Origin: Gnetum montanum
Lineage: Eukaryota; Streptophyta; Gnetopsida; Gnetales; Gnetaceae
DNA length: 64,000 nucleotides
Assembly (NCBI GenBank): GCA_015680685.1
Contig: MNCI01004872.1
Location: 468,459-532,458 of the forward strand
Direction of reading: 5' to 3'
Shown here: positions 1-11,748 of the stretch, piece by piece
Layout of the letters: each line of letters opens with the position of its first letter
How positions within the stretch are numbered: the first letter of the stretch is position 1
Program-made: the position numbers and the translations under genes
Notes under the pieces: model-generated
The model's database searches: none
Told to the model about the DNA's origin: nothing
The model's input: only the letters and a program-made list of their open reading frames with translations

Positions 1-2449
1 TAGAATTTGCTACCTCTAATTTTTGCAATGTCTTCTTGTGTTTAGCAAATTCTGTTTCATATTTAGCATAAGTGGTTGCTACCTACTTCTCCAATTCTAT
101 TCTCTGGCATTCTGCTGTCAACATGGCTAAGTTGACATACCATAGGTTTGCCAACTCCATGTACTCCATGAGATCTTGTATTTGTAGGTCTTGGCTTTTC
201 AGTTCTACTTGGTGGACAAAGGCATAAGTATCCAATATTTCTCGCCAATCAATGTTCTAAGCACTAAGAGTGCTAATATAGGCTTTGGCCATATGGATTT
301 CTTTTTCAATCACCTATTTGTATATCCCCACCAAATATCTAAAATGCTCCTTAAGCTTTTCATGTCACTTGGTCTCATTCTACCACATGCTTACTTCAAT
401 CACCATCTTCTGATGGATCACGTGTACCTCCTCCATTGAGAGGGTTCTATTCTCTCTGGCTAAGAGATTCATATCCTAGTTGACCCTTATTAATTATTCT
501 CACAATTGTTAAAAATTTTCTTCAAGAACATTCTTTTGTTTTTCTACTATGGTCAATCAGATATTTTCAGTGGTGAGGTGTTTATATTCTTCTTGTGAGG
601 CCTTAAGTGCTTTGGCATGTGCATATGTTTGAGTTTGTGCGTTGGAAGCATCCCAATCAGGATTCTCTTTTCCCTCTTCCACTCTTTTATTCTCTACTAA
701 CAATTTAGTCAGCTACTCTATCCAAAAGGATTCTAGCTGGTCTCCAGAGATGAATTCGAATGGATCCCGTTGTGCAGCTTGTAAGGTGACGAGCTTTTCT
801 TGGAGTCTTTTTAACTCCTCCTCTGCATGTTTAGCCCTAACCTCTACCATGACTAGCTTTCCTTTGGTAGAAATGAGGTCTAACTATATTTTTGTGACAT
901 CTTGAGGGATGTCAAACAAGGACATCATCACTTGTCCTATCTGCAACAACCAATCTAGAACATCCTCATGATCTACAAGAGTCATTGAGGGACCGACCAA
1001 GGTTTGAGCATCATGTGCTCCTTTAAAATCTACTGGTGGCATAACAGGGACATTAAATGATTCTTTTATGTGGTCTGTGACTAGTTCTACTACTCCCACT
1101 GCATCTTGATGTTGCATGACCACTACTGTGATAGCTTCACCAATTTCTAGTTGCACTTGAAAGGATGCAACATTTCCAGAGATCTGTTGTGACCAATGTG
1201 ATTCCCCTCCTTCTGTTTGGATGGACACATCATCCCATGTGCAATCAATTGAGACTATGGATCATGCAACATCATCAATGATCCTAAAGAGATTGACTTC
1301 ATCACAGCTTCCCCAACTAACCAATTCAGCAATGGCTCTGAGATGGCTCATCAACGATCGATAGTCCTGCGACGACGATGGTGGTTCGTCTTGCTGGCAT
1401 GTAGGTTGTGTGCTGGGCCCTACTTCCTATTGTTAACTAGGCCTTATGTCTAGAAGTTGGCTAGGCCCTGTAATTTTAGGTGTAGTGGGCCCCACCATTT
1501 ATCCTTACTTAGGCTTCAATGTCTCACCAGCACTTTTCCTTGGGTCTAGTGGCTTTAGTAATTTAGCAAATGAGGTATTTTGAGCCTTTCTGGGAACATC
1601 ATTGGTGTAGCCCAAAATTCCAGCATGTCAACACAGCTTCCTAATTAAGCAAGGAAAAGGTAATGCAAATTTCCCTACCTTACATTTTTCAAACTGCCTT
1701 AAAATTTCTATGAGATATAGATGGGGTAGGCTAGCATTAACCTTGCCCATCAAGATGGCACTTCCTCTTGCCACATAGGTAGAAATTCTATTCAATCCTT
1801 TTGTTGGGAAAATGTCATATGTGCCAATTTTGAAGTAGATCCTCTCTTCATGTGTGAGCTCTCCATATGCTTTATTCTCCTTGTGGTACATCCTCTTTAA
1901 CCATATTTTGCGTACATCTACATCATAGCAAGTGGACAAGTAAGTAACCTTGGGCCCTATATTTAGAAGATTCAACACTTCCAAAATGGCCTTGGCAGAG
2001 AAATCAATAGAAGTCACACTAATATCGATGGTGGTGCCTTCTTCCTTGTTGTGCCAAAATTGGTACATCTCTACTAGGTACCAATCATTACTCGCAAAGA
2101 GAACAGGCCACATTGGAGACCCTTTAAGTTGGTCTCTAAATACCTCAAGGGCAAATTTAGTGAAAGGTCCAAAATTGAGTTCCACAATTATAGCTACTGA
2201 TGTGGACCTATCATGAATTGCCCAAACACATTCCAAAGACAACATGAGATGTTGTCCCTATTTAGTTGCCCTACTATCTCCACCTTTGGCATGCCCTGAT
2301 TGTGCAGTGACAAGAGGTTCTTGATGAATTTTGAATGATTGTGCCTCCTACTCTACATGTTCTTTGGGAGGCACTTGGCCTCTACCTCTCCTTGGTCATT
2401 TAGATGCATCTTGAGAGGGTCCTCCTTGTTGTCCTCTTTTAGGGGTCAT
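1..2449 (-). pseudogene. Retroelement ORF: putative plant transposon protein domain followed by long coiled coil
   Basis: I read this as one decayed minus-strand ORF that starts at an ATG ending at 2449 (residues MTPKRGQQGG) and runs off the window. The best preserved stretch (2245-1628, 205 codons) resembles the plant domain annotated as 'putative plant transposon protein': the block YLVEMYQFW, then LFNIG-type text, then a terminal LPFPCLIRKLC followed by AGILG, which matches the family's typical 'FPSLI..LC..AG' ending. From about 1230 to 1 the frame is rich in E, K, L and Q with heptad-like spacing (for example RAKHAEEELKRLQEKLVTLQ), so a long coiled coil is likely. Several in-frame stops show it is dead. 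No reverse transcriptase or integrase is seen. Family assignment is by motif memory only; its cellular role is unknown. A similar domain order appears at 24950-27120 on the plus strand. Confidence 0.55.
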
Positions 2450-3245
2450 TTACAATCACATGGGACCAATTATCAATAAGGCTATTTACAAAATTAGATT
2501 AATACCTTACTCCTTGCCCTTAATAGATTCATTTCTTGCTTAGTGTGATTCAGAGTTCACAATTTTCATGAAAATTTACCTAAAAGTTTAATATTGGGCC
2601 TAATTTTGATTAGGTGACTCCAAAAAATAACTTTCATGATCTGGGTGAAGAAATAAAATTAATTTTGCAAATTTTTTAAATATTTTTGAGGTCACTTACC
2701 CTTGATAATATCCTTGGGGCAATGAAAAATTTCAAAAAAACTACATGCAACTTGAAGTGTACCCTTCCCCCATGACTAAGTTAAACACTCTGAGCTTAAG
2801 CAAGTTCGATTACAATGAGAATTGGAGTGTTAATGAGCAAGTCATCAATGTTTGAATGATAGGTGCATAAGCTAGACAATTCATGGAAGAAAATTTCAAC
2901 AACTCCCCTCACATGAATAGTGAAAAATGATGTTGATGTGCGCAGGGGGTCCATATATATAGTTTTTATAGATGCAATATTGTGTACCTACTGGAGCAAA
3001 CTCGATATTGCATCAGACCCTATATCAGGTATTCGATATCGTGTCCCTTTGAAAATAGGGTACTTGGCAAAATTGATGAAGTTTTGAATTTCTAAGGGAA
3101 AAAATGAAGGATTTAAGGTTAATTTGAAAGATCTAGGATAACATTGAAGAGACCTAAAGGCACCAGAAGTGTAATGAAGTGGAATTTTACAATGAAGTTC
3201 ATGAATAGGGTAAGGAAAAGGACATGTAGTGGTGCACATGAACAT
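2450..3245 (-). repeat. Possible LTR or LTR-like promoter segment upstream of the coiled-coil ORF
   Basis: On the minus strand this stretch carries, in order, degenerate GATATC/GATATT motifs (3044-2970), an AT-rich TATA-like run (about 2965-2952) and then a transcribed-leader-like region up to the ORF start at 2449. This is the same order as the U3 and TATA box of the LTRs at 6907 and 55126, but outside the motif array I see no clear similarity, so it is a related or convergent family. I could not define terminal TG/CA ends or a target duplication. Confidence 0.35.
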
Positions 3246-4533
3246 TTGAATTAAAGCGATGATAAAGGGAAATAAGAATTTTAGTAATGCAATACTTGGA
3301 GGGTGTAAGATGATGTGGCGATGTGCAAAGAGTGCAAATTACAGAAGTTATGCAAGTGGGTCCTTCCTAAAGCAAGTTCCTACCTATCATGCCCTTATGT
3401 AACTACACCTAAAAATGTCTATAGGTTCTAAAAGGATTAAATGTAATCCACACTAGTTCCACAAAACACACACACATAGATACCACCATGATGACGTATG
3501 AGTTCTATGCCACATAAGACACAAGTTAGAAATACGTAGAGAGTGAGGTGAAACAAATTGTAGAAGGGATTGCAGAGATTGAGACATGAGGTGATGACCC
3601 TAGGCACAATGAATCCTGCGTGTAAGGTGTGATTAATGTTTCATTAGCCCATTGCTCCAAAATCAAGACCAAGGTCATGCCTCTGATGAGTGACATCGCA
3701 TCATTTTATCCAATGATGGACAACCATAAGAGCACTATGATAGCAAGGCATACAATCACTTGGCATTTTATCTAAGGGAGGAGTGATTTGGAATTTCTTT
3801 GTGGCATGTTCTTCTTTGGTCTTTTCTTTAATGTTTTCTATTCTTTTCTACTCTTCTTCTTCTAGTCACTTTGGCACTTTCTCCTTTCCAACAGTGAACT
3901 GGAGAAGCTGCCAACCTTTAGGCATGGGTACATGTCTTTCCAGTGGGACCCCTAGAATAGCATTGAGGTTCTTTATTGAATGTCTTTATTACTCTTACTT
4001 CCATTTTTCATTAGATCTACAAGGACCTTAGTACAACCAGAATGCATGATAGCACTCATAGATGTCACCAAAGAGAATCCACAAGTCCCCTAGATGTCAC
4101 ACCCTAACTATTCCCTCTTAGTCCATCATTTTTCACTCTGGGCATAATGAGCACAAAATTACTTTAAGTTTTAATGATGACAAGAATAGCATCATACCTA
4201 GAGTAGAACCTCTTATTAATAGAATGGGTGGGTGGATGTTGTGGGCTCACTGTCCAACTAATTAATCACCTGAGACTTGATAGCATAGAACAACACCTCA
4301 ACTGACAAGCCACATGAGTATTTTATTCACTACTGAGATTACCCTCAAAAAGTAAAACAACAAATTGGAAATGAAAAACTGAAAAACAAAAAATTGTAAA
4401 ATCAAAGAAAAGGAAAAACATTTATTAATTCTACTTGTTAGAATGGAGGATATCCCCCATAACTAAACTTTGGAACATGGCTAGAATTAATAAATGGAGA
4501 ATACGAATCCATGCATGTTGGAAATATTGGAGT
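3246..4533. other. No recognisable gene
   Basis: AT-rich sequence without a supported ORF on either strand. By position it may be the 3' internal part of the minus-strand gag element that starts at 6907, but I see no pol motif and no polypurine tract with an adjoining LTR. Confidence 0.4.
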
Positions 4534-6774
4534 CTAGTCATATCTAAACCACTGGGTATCTTTTGATGTGGTGGCTAGAATGTACCCAACTTGGGGTTCA
4601 CATACTTGATTAAAGTTGGCATAATGGGGCAATTTATAAGATGTGGTCATATGATAAGGAGTTGACCCACTATAGCACCTGTGACCAAAAGATGGTATGC
4701 AAGGTTCACTATGTCTTCCTACATGGTTATATTCATTGGGCTGCATGGTTTTTGGAGTGTTGATTGATGGCCCTGATAAGATAATAGGAGACATTGAGTT
4801 CAGGGGAGAAGATGCATCACAGCGCTAGACTTATGCTAAGTTGGTGGATGTAGTGGTTTTAGACTCATGTTGTCTCTTTCTACGATCATGCCTAAAGAAA
4901 GGATGCTTTCGACATTGTGGAAGACCTCCACTATTGTTGATAGTAGTAGCACAAGTAACGTTAGTGGGTTGGTGCTACAGTGCAAAGCCTTCTGGTACAA
5001 CTAGTGGTGATATAGAAGGAGGTGAATGATGAGAATATGGAGAGCGAGGAGAAGTGCAAGGAACATGAGGTGGTGATCTTGTTGGAGAGGACATGGGTTG
5101 ATAGTACTCAAAAGAATGATAACGATGTGGTGAAATAGAGGGTGTTGACATAGTTGGGGCAACAGGATGCTAAACATAATAAGTTCTTAGGTTCATATGG
5201 TATGAAGGGTGTGACTAGTTTTACGATGGCCTCCCCCATGACTAGGGTTTTTGCCACTATGGTTAAACCTGGTATTTCTATACAAAATTTGGATGTAACA
5301 TTCCTCCCCAATTCTCATGTAAATGTGATAAGATTGGGCATTGGCCTTTGGGATGATCGTACAAGCAAATGTCACATTGATACGAGTGATTTGCAGTTAA
5401 GCTCTTATCCCTATTTTCTTCAACCCTTCTTCCCAATTATCGAGTGGTGTTTGGTCCTATTTCTCAATTTGGCATGGTTCCACCTCTAATAATGTTGGCA
5501 TATTCTCTACATTTTTCATGTACCTATTCTGTCATCTTATTGATCTTTGCCTTGATTTCATCTAGTGATTATAGTATTGGCAAAGATGATTCCACCTCCT
5601 TGAGGTGAGTTGATTTCTCCTCTTCATGATCATGGACCTTTGCTATTTTGAGATTTTGGTCCTATTGAGAGCTTTCAACATTCTCCCATCTAGCTATTTC
5701 TCCTTCTTCTCTTGCTACCCACTTAGAAAGGTCTTGGAATTGGTGGGTTCATAGCTCATATAGTTGACTTGGGGCATACATCCCAAGGGTCTCCCTTGTT
5801 TCATTACGAAGCCCATCCGTGATGTGATACATTAGCCTTTCCTTGGAAAACCCATGGCCTTGTCATTTGATTAACAACAAAATGTATCTTTCTAAGGCCA
5901 TGTTCAAGGGTTCATGTTGCCCTTGTTTCCACTCTTGGATTTGTCTCCTCAAGGCTAACACTCTTTCATAGGTTTGATATCTATCATTGAAGAGTTCTAC
6001 TATTGTCGACCAACTACCAATTGATTATGGCTTTAAGGACCTATACCATACTTTTTCTTGGCCAATGAGTGTCATAGAAAAGAGCTTAATTTTTTTCCAC
6101 CCATTATCAATATTGTTCCATACATAGGCATCATGGAAGGCTTGTAAATGATGTTGCAGATCTAGATCATAGCCTCCTAGAAACTTGGGAAAGTTATTTA
6201 AATCAAGCTTGGGCAGACGGCTTTCCTTGCGATGCCTGCGGGATATTCAAATAGCCTCTTGTATATGCATTAGGCTCTTAGTGGCTAGTAGGGGTTCATC
6301 ATCACTAGGTAGGTTATGAATTTTTGATTTGGAATGATGTTGTCTTCGTTCATGTTGGTGTTTCTTACTTTACTCGTGGGCTTGATTTTGATTTTTATTT
6401 CTATGCTAACCCCTTGAGAGATAGCCATCCATGTCACAACCTGACATCAAAGGAGTAGAGGAAGAGAAAGAATTGAAAGACTCATTATGACTTTTGTAAG
6501 TCTCCCAATCATTCCTAGATAAATTCCTGTTAACCATTGAGAAGGTCCTAGGTGTTACGGGTCCCCTCATTCTATGGGATGTCCCATCCTCACTAGAGGT
6601 GTCAGAGTTGGATGACAAGAGTCCTTGAGTACTATTGGAGTGTTCATGAAGATAGGAGATCCCTACATAAGATTGAGTACTCCAAACTTCATCTTCATCA
6701 TCATATATTTTGTTGGTTCTCCAATGAATTACCTCACTAAGTGTTGCATTATCATAGTCTTATGAGAGAGACAT
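4534..6774 (-). pseudogene. Gag-like pseudogene of the GATATC-LTR family (element D0)
   Basis: Reading starts at an ATG ending at 6774 and continues toward 4534 in broken pieces. The central part (about 6180-5750) contains a Ty3/gypsy-type gag core: GGYDLDLQHHLQAFHDAYVW, NNIDNGWKKIKLFSMTL, VWYRSLK, LFNDRYQTYERV and RRQIQEWKQG. These blocks align by eye with the gag of element E1 at 57280-57760. The C-terminal part (4794-4534) is rich in Pro, Tyr and His, as in E1. The protein would form the particle that packages element RNA. Stops and frameshifts make it non-functional. It lies directly downstream of the PBS at 6888-6905, as gag should. No protease, RT or integrase was found before 3246, so the element is either deleted or gag-only. 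Confidence 0.6.
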
Positions 6775-6887
6775 TGTTGTGAATTGTGTGTGACTTATTT
6801 GCAATTACTTTCTTTCTAAAAGATATATCATCAAGGCTTCGTTACAGTGATCTTGTATGATGTAACTAATCTAAATAACTAGCACCA

Positions 6888-6905
6888 TCCCCAGCAATGG
6901 TACCA
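6888..6905 (-). other. Decayed tRNA-Asp primer-binding site of element D0
   Basis: On the minus strand TGGTACCATTGCTGGGGA lies one base inside the LTR. The usual plant PBS complementary to the tRNA-Asp 3' end (recalled, used by Athila-like elements) is TGGCGCCGTTGCCGGGGA. The four differences are all transitions that turn CG into TG or CA, as expected from deamination of methylated CpG. Confidence 0.65.
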
Positions 6906-6906
6906 A

Positions 6907-7763
6907 TGATGAGTGGTGAGGTACCCCTACACTCAACCATATGAATACAAGCATGTAGACACGATCCAGTCGAACTCTGCAAATGAACTAGTTATAATAT
7001 CTAAATAGTTACATGTTGATTGTAGTTCGCTGTCTTCCCACTTGGACTAGTATTTTCTTGTCACATATGATTTAGTCTAGAGTGAGGTGAATGATGGGAT
7101 CCTAAACTAATGCTACTCCTAAAGATGATGGGAAATAATCTTGACTTAAGTCAATAGGCAATAAAAAGCAAAATCTAAACTAGCCTAAGTGCGATGAGCA
7201 TTCATCCTTAATCATCAGTCTACATCTTGGACCTCTTGTACTACTTTTGGGATTACCAAGTGCACATTACTTGAGCACTCTTAGATACGCTACTAGATTA
7301 CCAAGTATTTACACTTAAATGTTCATGATTAAGTCGTACTCATTCCACATTTAACAATAGGAATGGTAAATGATGATAAAGAAAATATGAACTAAAAAGA
7401 CAACAATAAACAATTAAAGTAATTAAAAGCTAAGTGAATGCTGCAATGATGGAGTAATCTCGATCTTTATTGTTGATCATGTGCATGTCCAAGTACAACA
7501 CACTCAAACAAAGGTTCTATACAATTATAATCATTACACTACAGGCATGCACTAGGGAAAGAACTGAAACTAACTAGAAATTGACAAAAAGACTCCACCC
7601 TTATACTTACCAACTCCCTTCTTTCTTGTGGGCCTGAATGTTGTATTTATAGGCCTACATAGAAATCATGATATCATGTATTTGATATCGTTATCCAGGC
7701 TACGATATTGTGTACCCAATATTGAGGATATGATATTGAGGCCTAGCAAACCATGATTCATCA
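6907..7763 (-). repeat. LTR of element D0, GATATC family (5' LTR, minus orientation)
   Basis: In minus orientation the LTR starts TGATGAATCATGG at 7763 and ends CCACTCATCA at 6907, so the ends are inverted copies of TGATGA. Its terminal 40 bp match the ends of LTRs at 56166, 62482 and 55112/62488. The U3 (7740-7670) holds five degenerate GATATC/GATATT motifs, followed by a TATA-like CCTATAAATA near 7650. Length 857 bp, shorter than the 1024-1041 bp LTRs of E1. It seems to have inserted into the gypsy gag remnant that continues at 7764. Confidence 0.75.
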
Positions 7764-8984
7764 ATTACCTTTCTAAAAATTTTGTTTTGATATCTCCTCC
7801 ACCTCCATGAATTCTACATCTTTACTATTGTCCACCTTGTGAAGTGGATCCTTCTATTGCTTCTATTCCCATTCTCCACATTTAAAACATTAAATCTTGG
7901 ATGAGTCAACATTGATCCTTGCCTTTCTTTCCTTTATTCTTCTTGACCTTATCCTTCTCATCTTCCTTCTCTATCTTCTTACCACGGCCATCATCCTTGT
8001 CATTAGATTTGGACTTGAACTCCTTCTCTAATTTGGATCCCTTGTTCTTCTCCTTGAAAGTTTGTTTGCTCTATTTCTAAATCCACTTAATTTCATTTTT
8101 ACCTTGAGTGCCAAATCATAAGCCTCATCAAGAGTTTGTGACTTATAAAAAGATAACTCATATTGGTATGTCAATTTGAAACCTCCTAAAAAGATTAAAG
8201 CTTGTTCATACTCATTCCCATTCACATTAGCTTGATGGAATAGATTACAAAATTTGATATAGAATTCTTTGGCATCCTTTTTACATTGCCTTAGGAATTT
8301 TAACTTCATAATGGTCTCTTATCTCTAACAAGACTATTCAAATTTTCTTCTCAACTTAAATTTCATCAATTTCTAATCTGTGATAAGTTGACCATTTTTC
8401 CTTTCATAATTGTGGGACTCCTTTTCCCACTAAGTAGAATTCATACTTTCTAATATGAATTCAATAATAGGTACCCTCAAGTGATTTGATATCTCTTCCA
8501 ACTCAAAGTGCTTATCAAGTACCTCTAAGAAACTTGAAAAAGCATTGATGCCATCTATACCATTGAAAGTCTTCAACTCCATGTATGAAAGTCTAGCAAC
8601 ATTTCTAAATACTCTAGCAAGCCTTGCCTCATCTTCCTTATCTAGCTTGCCAAGAGAAGAAGTAGTTACCATTGTTGGAGATCTCATAATTCTCATATGA
8701 GGAATATGATTTCCTTCCATTAGAATCCTTGGCTAATGGATTTCTACACTCTCATAACTAGATTGTCCTTCCTCATCATCTATTCCATCTCCACCATGCT
8801 ATGAAACTTTTTCATCTAAACATGAATGCTCATGACTTCTTTGTGTCTAGATATGGCTAGGACTAGCATTCCTATCTATCTTTGCACGAATTTCATACAA
8901 CCAAGCAATCATTAGTTAGAAGCTAGACTTCATGCTCTCCACCTCTCTCTTTAAGACCTGTACATATTTCTTCTTAGGTACCAT
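7764..8984 (-). pseudogene. Ty3/gypsy gag pseudogene
   Basis: A minus-strand gag begins at an ATG ending at 8984 (MVPKKKYVQVLKREVESMKS, possibly a short coiled coil). It continues through YMELKTFNGIDGINAFSSFL, VLDKHFELEEIS (8600-8490) and CKKDAKEFYIKFCNLF, ALIFLGGFK, TLDEAYDLALKVKMKL (8300-8085). These correspond to the retrotransposon gag core whose last block is typically 'TLDEAYQLALKVE'. Near 7880 an FKCGEWE piece looks like the start of a CCHC zinc knuckle, then the sequence is cut by the LTR at 7763. Gag forms the virus-like particle. Stops and shifts are present, so it is dead. Upstream lies its own LTR and tRNA-Met PBS. Confidence 0.7.
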
Positions 8985-9030
8985 CTAAATGTGACAAAAC
9001 TCTCAACCAAATCCAAGCAACAATAAACAC

Positions 9031-9046
9031 CAAGCTTTGATACTAA
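9031..9046 (-). other. tRNA-Met primer-binding site
   Basis: Minus strand TAGTATCAAAGCTTGG, compared with the canonical plant initiator-tRNA PBS TGGTATCAGAGCTTGG. Two transitions separate them. It lies between the LTR end and the gag start at 8984, which supports both calls. Confidence 0.65.
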
Positions 9047-9950
9047 TATTTAGCTAGAGTAGGTTCACTCCAATGTTAATTCACCTTCCATCACTAAATT
9101 CAAATATTATGAAAAGATAAATAATATGCTAGAAAACAAGAAAACTAGCTATCTTTAATCATTCCAAGAAGATTACAATAGGGTTTTACAATCCACAAAA
9201 TAATCACTCACAACACTCACATGATGCTGCAAAGTATGAGGCTCTATAACTATACAATGGTTATGCTCAATGCAATACAAAATTGTTAGAAAATATTTCC
9301 CAGAACTTAGGATTGAGGTTTTAACTTACAAGACAAATGGGACACCTAGCCAATACTCACTTAATTGACCAAGAGCTACAAACATACTCATGCACTCTTC
9401 ACATGTGCTCTTTTCACATCTCATGGTATCTCACTCACATCTCTCTCTATGGTACAAGCATGAAACACAATCCATATTTATTAACCAAGCAAGACAAAAA
9501 CCCTAGGAAATCTTCCTTAAGCTCAACTTAAAGATCCTTTATTGTTTCCATCTTTTCTCCCATGTTTTAGCTATTTTCAAACTTGGAACAATAATTTTGA
9601 AAGTTTTCTTGTCCATTCAAGTTGTCTCTAGCCTTTCTAGGATGTCTTACTATCAATATAATAATTTTGGTAGGATGTCTCATTCCTAGTAGAGACGTCC
9701 TAACTTCACTTAACATGTCTTAACTGAGATGTTTCATGTACTTTTAAGACATCTTATCTAAGACTTCTACAACTTAGCCAAGATGTCTCCTATCATCCAA
9801 GACATCTCTCATAAAAGCTCAAATCTTAGAAAAGATAACTACATGGCCTCCAAGATGTCTCCACATAGCCCATAACTTGCAAAAACTACACATAGAGAAG
9901 AGAATAAGGGAATCAAAAGAGATGTTCCTACACCAAGAATTTATCTAACA
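9047..9950 (-). repeat. LTR of the gypsy gag remnant (minus orientation), AGATGTCT-rich
   Basis: The minus-strand LTR starts TGTTAGATAAATTC at 9950; the low-coordinate end next to the PBS is approximate. Between 9630 and 9870 it contains many copies of AGATGTCT/AGACATCT in both orientations, the same motif that fills the U3 of the copia LTRs at 29331 and 53356. No matching second LTR was found in the window. Confidence 0.55.
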
Positions 9951-11410
9951 AATTTCCATTGCAAGGACAAGGTAGTTAAGGTAAGATGAAGTTCCTAGAT
10001 CTAAGCCAAACCAAGAGATCATGCGCATAGAGGATTTCTTGGAAAAGATTAGAAGTAAGAAAATCTAGAGTCTGGTTCTCCAAGAACCCAACTTTGGACC
10101 ACTCTTGAAGTTCTCATCTCAAGATGTTAAGGCATAGTTACAAAATTTTCCACTTTGATCCACAATTTCCACCATTGGGGAATGGTACCTTGGCAAAACA
10201 TACCTATTCTTAAACAATCACAAAGGAGAAACTACAATGAAGAGTAAGGACAGTATCATTTCCTACTTAGTGGTGGCCATTGTGAAGGTTATGGAATTAC
10301 ACAATGTAGGGGTAAAACTCATAAATGCATCCACTTAGTTTGATGTTAAGATGAAGAAATAGTGGACTGAGAGATGTTATGGCATTTGAACATAGGGAGT
10401 GTGGTATTTTAACAAAGGAGGAAATTTCATTTTAAGATAGTAACATACCATCTCAATCTAATAATACAACCCTATAGATGACATCTTTTTTGCTAGGATA
10501 TGTACAACTCTTAGTAGGAAGTTTCTTGTTAACCTACTCTAGTTAATCTTTCTGAAGACTAAAGAAGCACTTTAAGGAGAATGAAAAGAGTAAGAAGAAA
10601 CTCCTCTTTTCATGCTTAATAAGAAAACTTTACAAAAGAGAAGAAATCACTTATTATACCAATGGCATGCTCCAAAGGCTCACAACAACATTGTGGCAAG
10701 AGATCACCAAAGAGAAGGTACCACCACCATGACTACTATCAATGGATATTGTGGGACAAAAGAATGATTAAGATAGTTGAAAATGTAGCAAGAATTGCAT
10801 GATGGTGAACCATTATATTATCATCTATTCATGAGCCATTCAAACAAGGATGTAAGATTCATGAGTTAGCCACAAGACGAATTGAAAAACCTATTCTCCA
10901 CATAAAGAAGCCAAGCCACTATTCATGTCAACCTTGTTACTTAATAAGTTGTAGTATCCCTACCTTCAGACCAAGTTCCAAAAATATTAGGCAATGTTGC
11001 AGCCTTTTCAATGGTACTAGAAGAATAAGAAGGTGCAACAGTGGTTATCATGTCACATAAGGACCAAGAAACAACTACTGAGTTGGTGGTGGATTGCATC
11101 AATGAAGCACTAAAGCTTCTTACATTTGACTTTGCTATCATGATAGAGAGAGAAGAAATGCTTTGGGATACAAATCCCAAAAGGAGGCTATAGGTCATGT
11201 AAAAAATAAAAAATGATTCACTACCTATTTAAGCTAAGCATTATAGAATGTTAGCAATTTAAATAGATAATCTTATCTTGTAACTAATTGGGTAGAACCA
11301 TTACCTCTAAAAAGAGGTTGATAATGCACCACTCATATTCTACTTACTATCCATATTTGAATCTAGATAATAAATATATTTTATGTTTAGAAAACTAATT
11401 GTAATTTTAC

Positions 11411-11748
11411 ATCTTTCCTAAGGGTTCAATTATCTCCACATAGTCTTCCAAAGAAAATTACTATATCCACCTATTATTTAGTTTTCTAGGTCAAGGATAC
11501 CTTAGTGTAGCAATTTAGAGGGAGCATCCCCAATCATGCTTAGAGGATCGCCATATATCTAAAAATCAAAATTAGGATGATCTTTCCTAAGGGTTCAATT
11601 ATCTCCACATAGTCTTCCAAAGAAAATTACTATATCCACCTATTATTTAGTTTTCTAGGTCAAGGATACCTTAGTGTAGCAATTTAGAGGGAGCATCCCC
11701 AATCATGCTTAGAGGATCGCCATATATCTAAAAATCAAAATTAGGATG
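11411..11748. repeat. Perfect 169-bp tandem duplication
   Basis: Copies 11411-11579 and 11580-11748 are identical in every base I compared. The unit starts ATCTTTCCTAAGGG and ends AAAATTAGGATG. Flanking sequence differs on both sides. It is recent relative to the surrounding decayed repeats, or an assembly artefact. Confidence 0.9.

Noticed and set aside
6888-6905. tRNA gene
   Set aside because: Only the 18-base complement of a tRNA 3' end is present, positioned as a primer-binding site; no cloverleaf.
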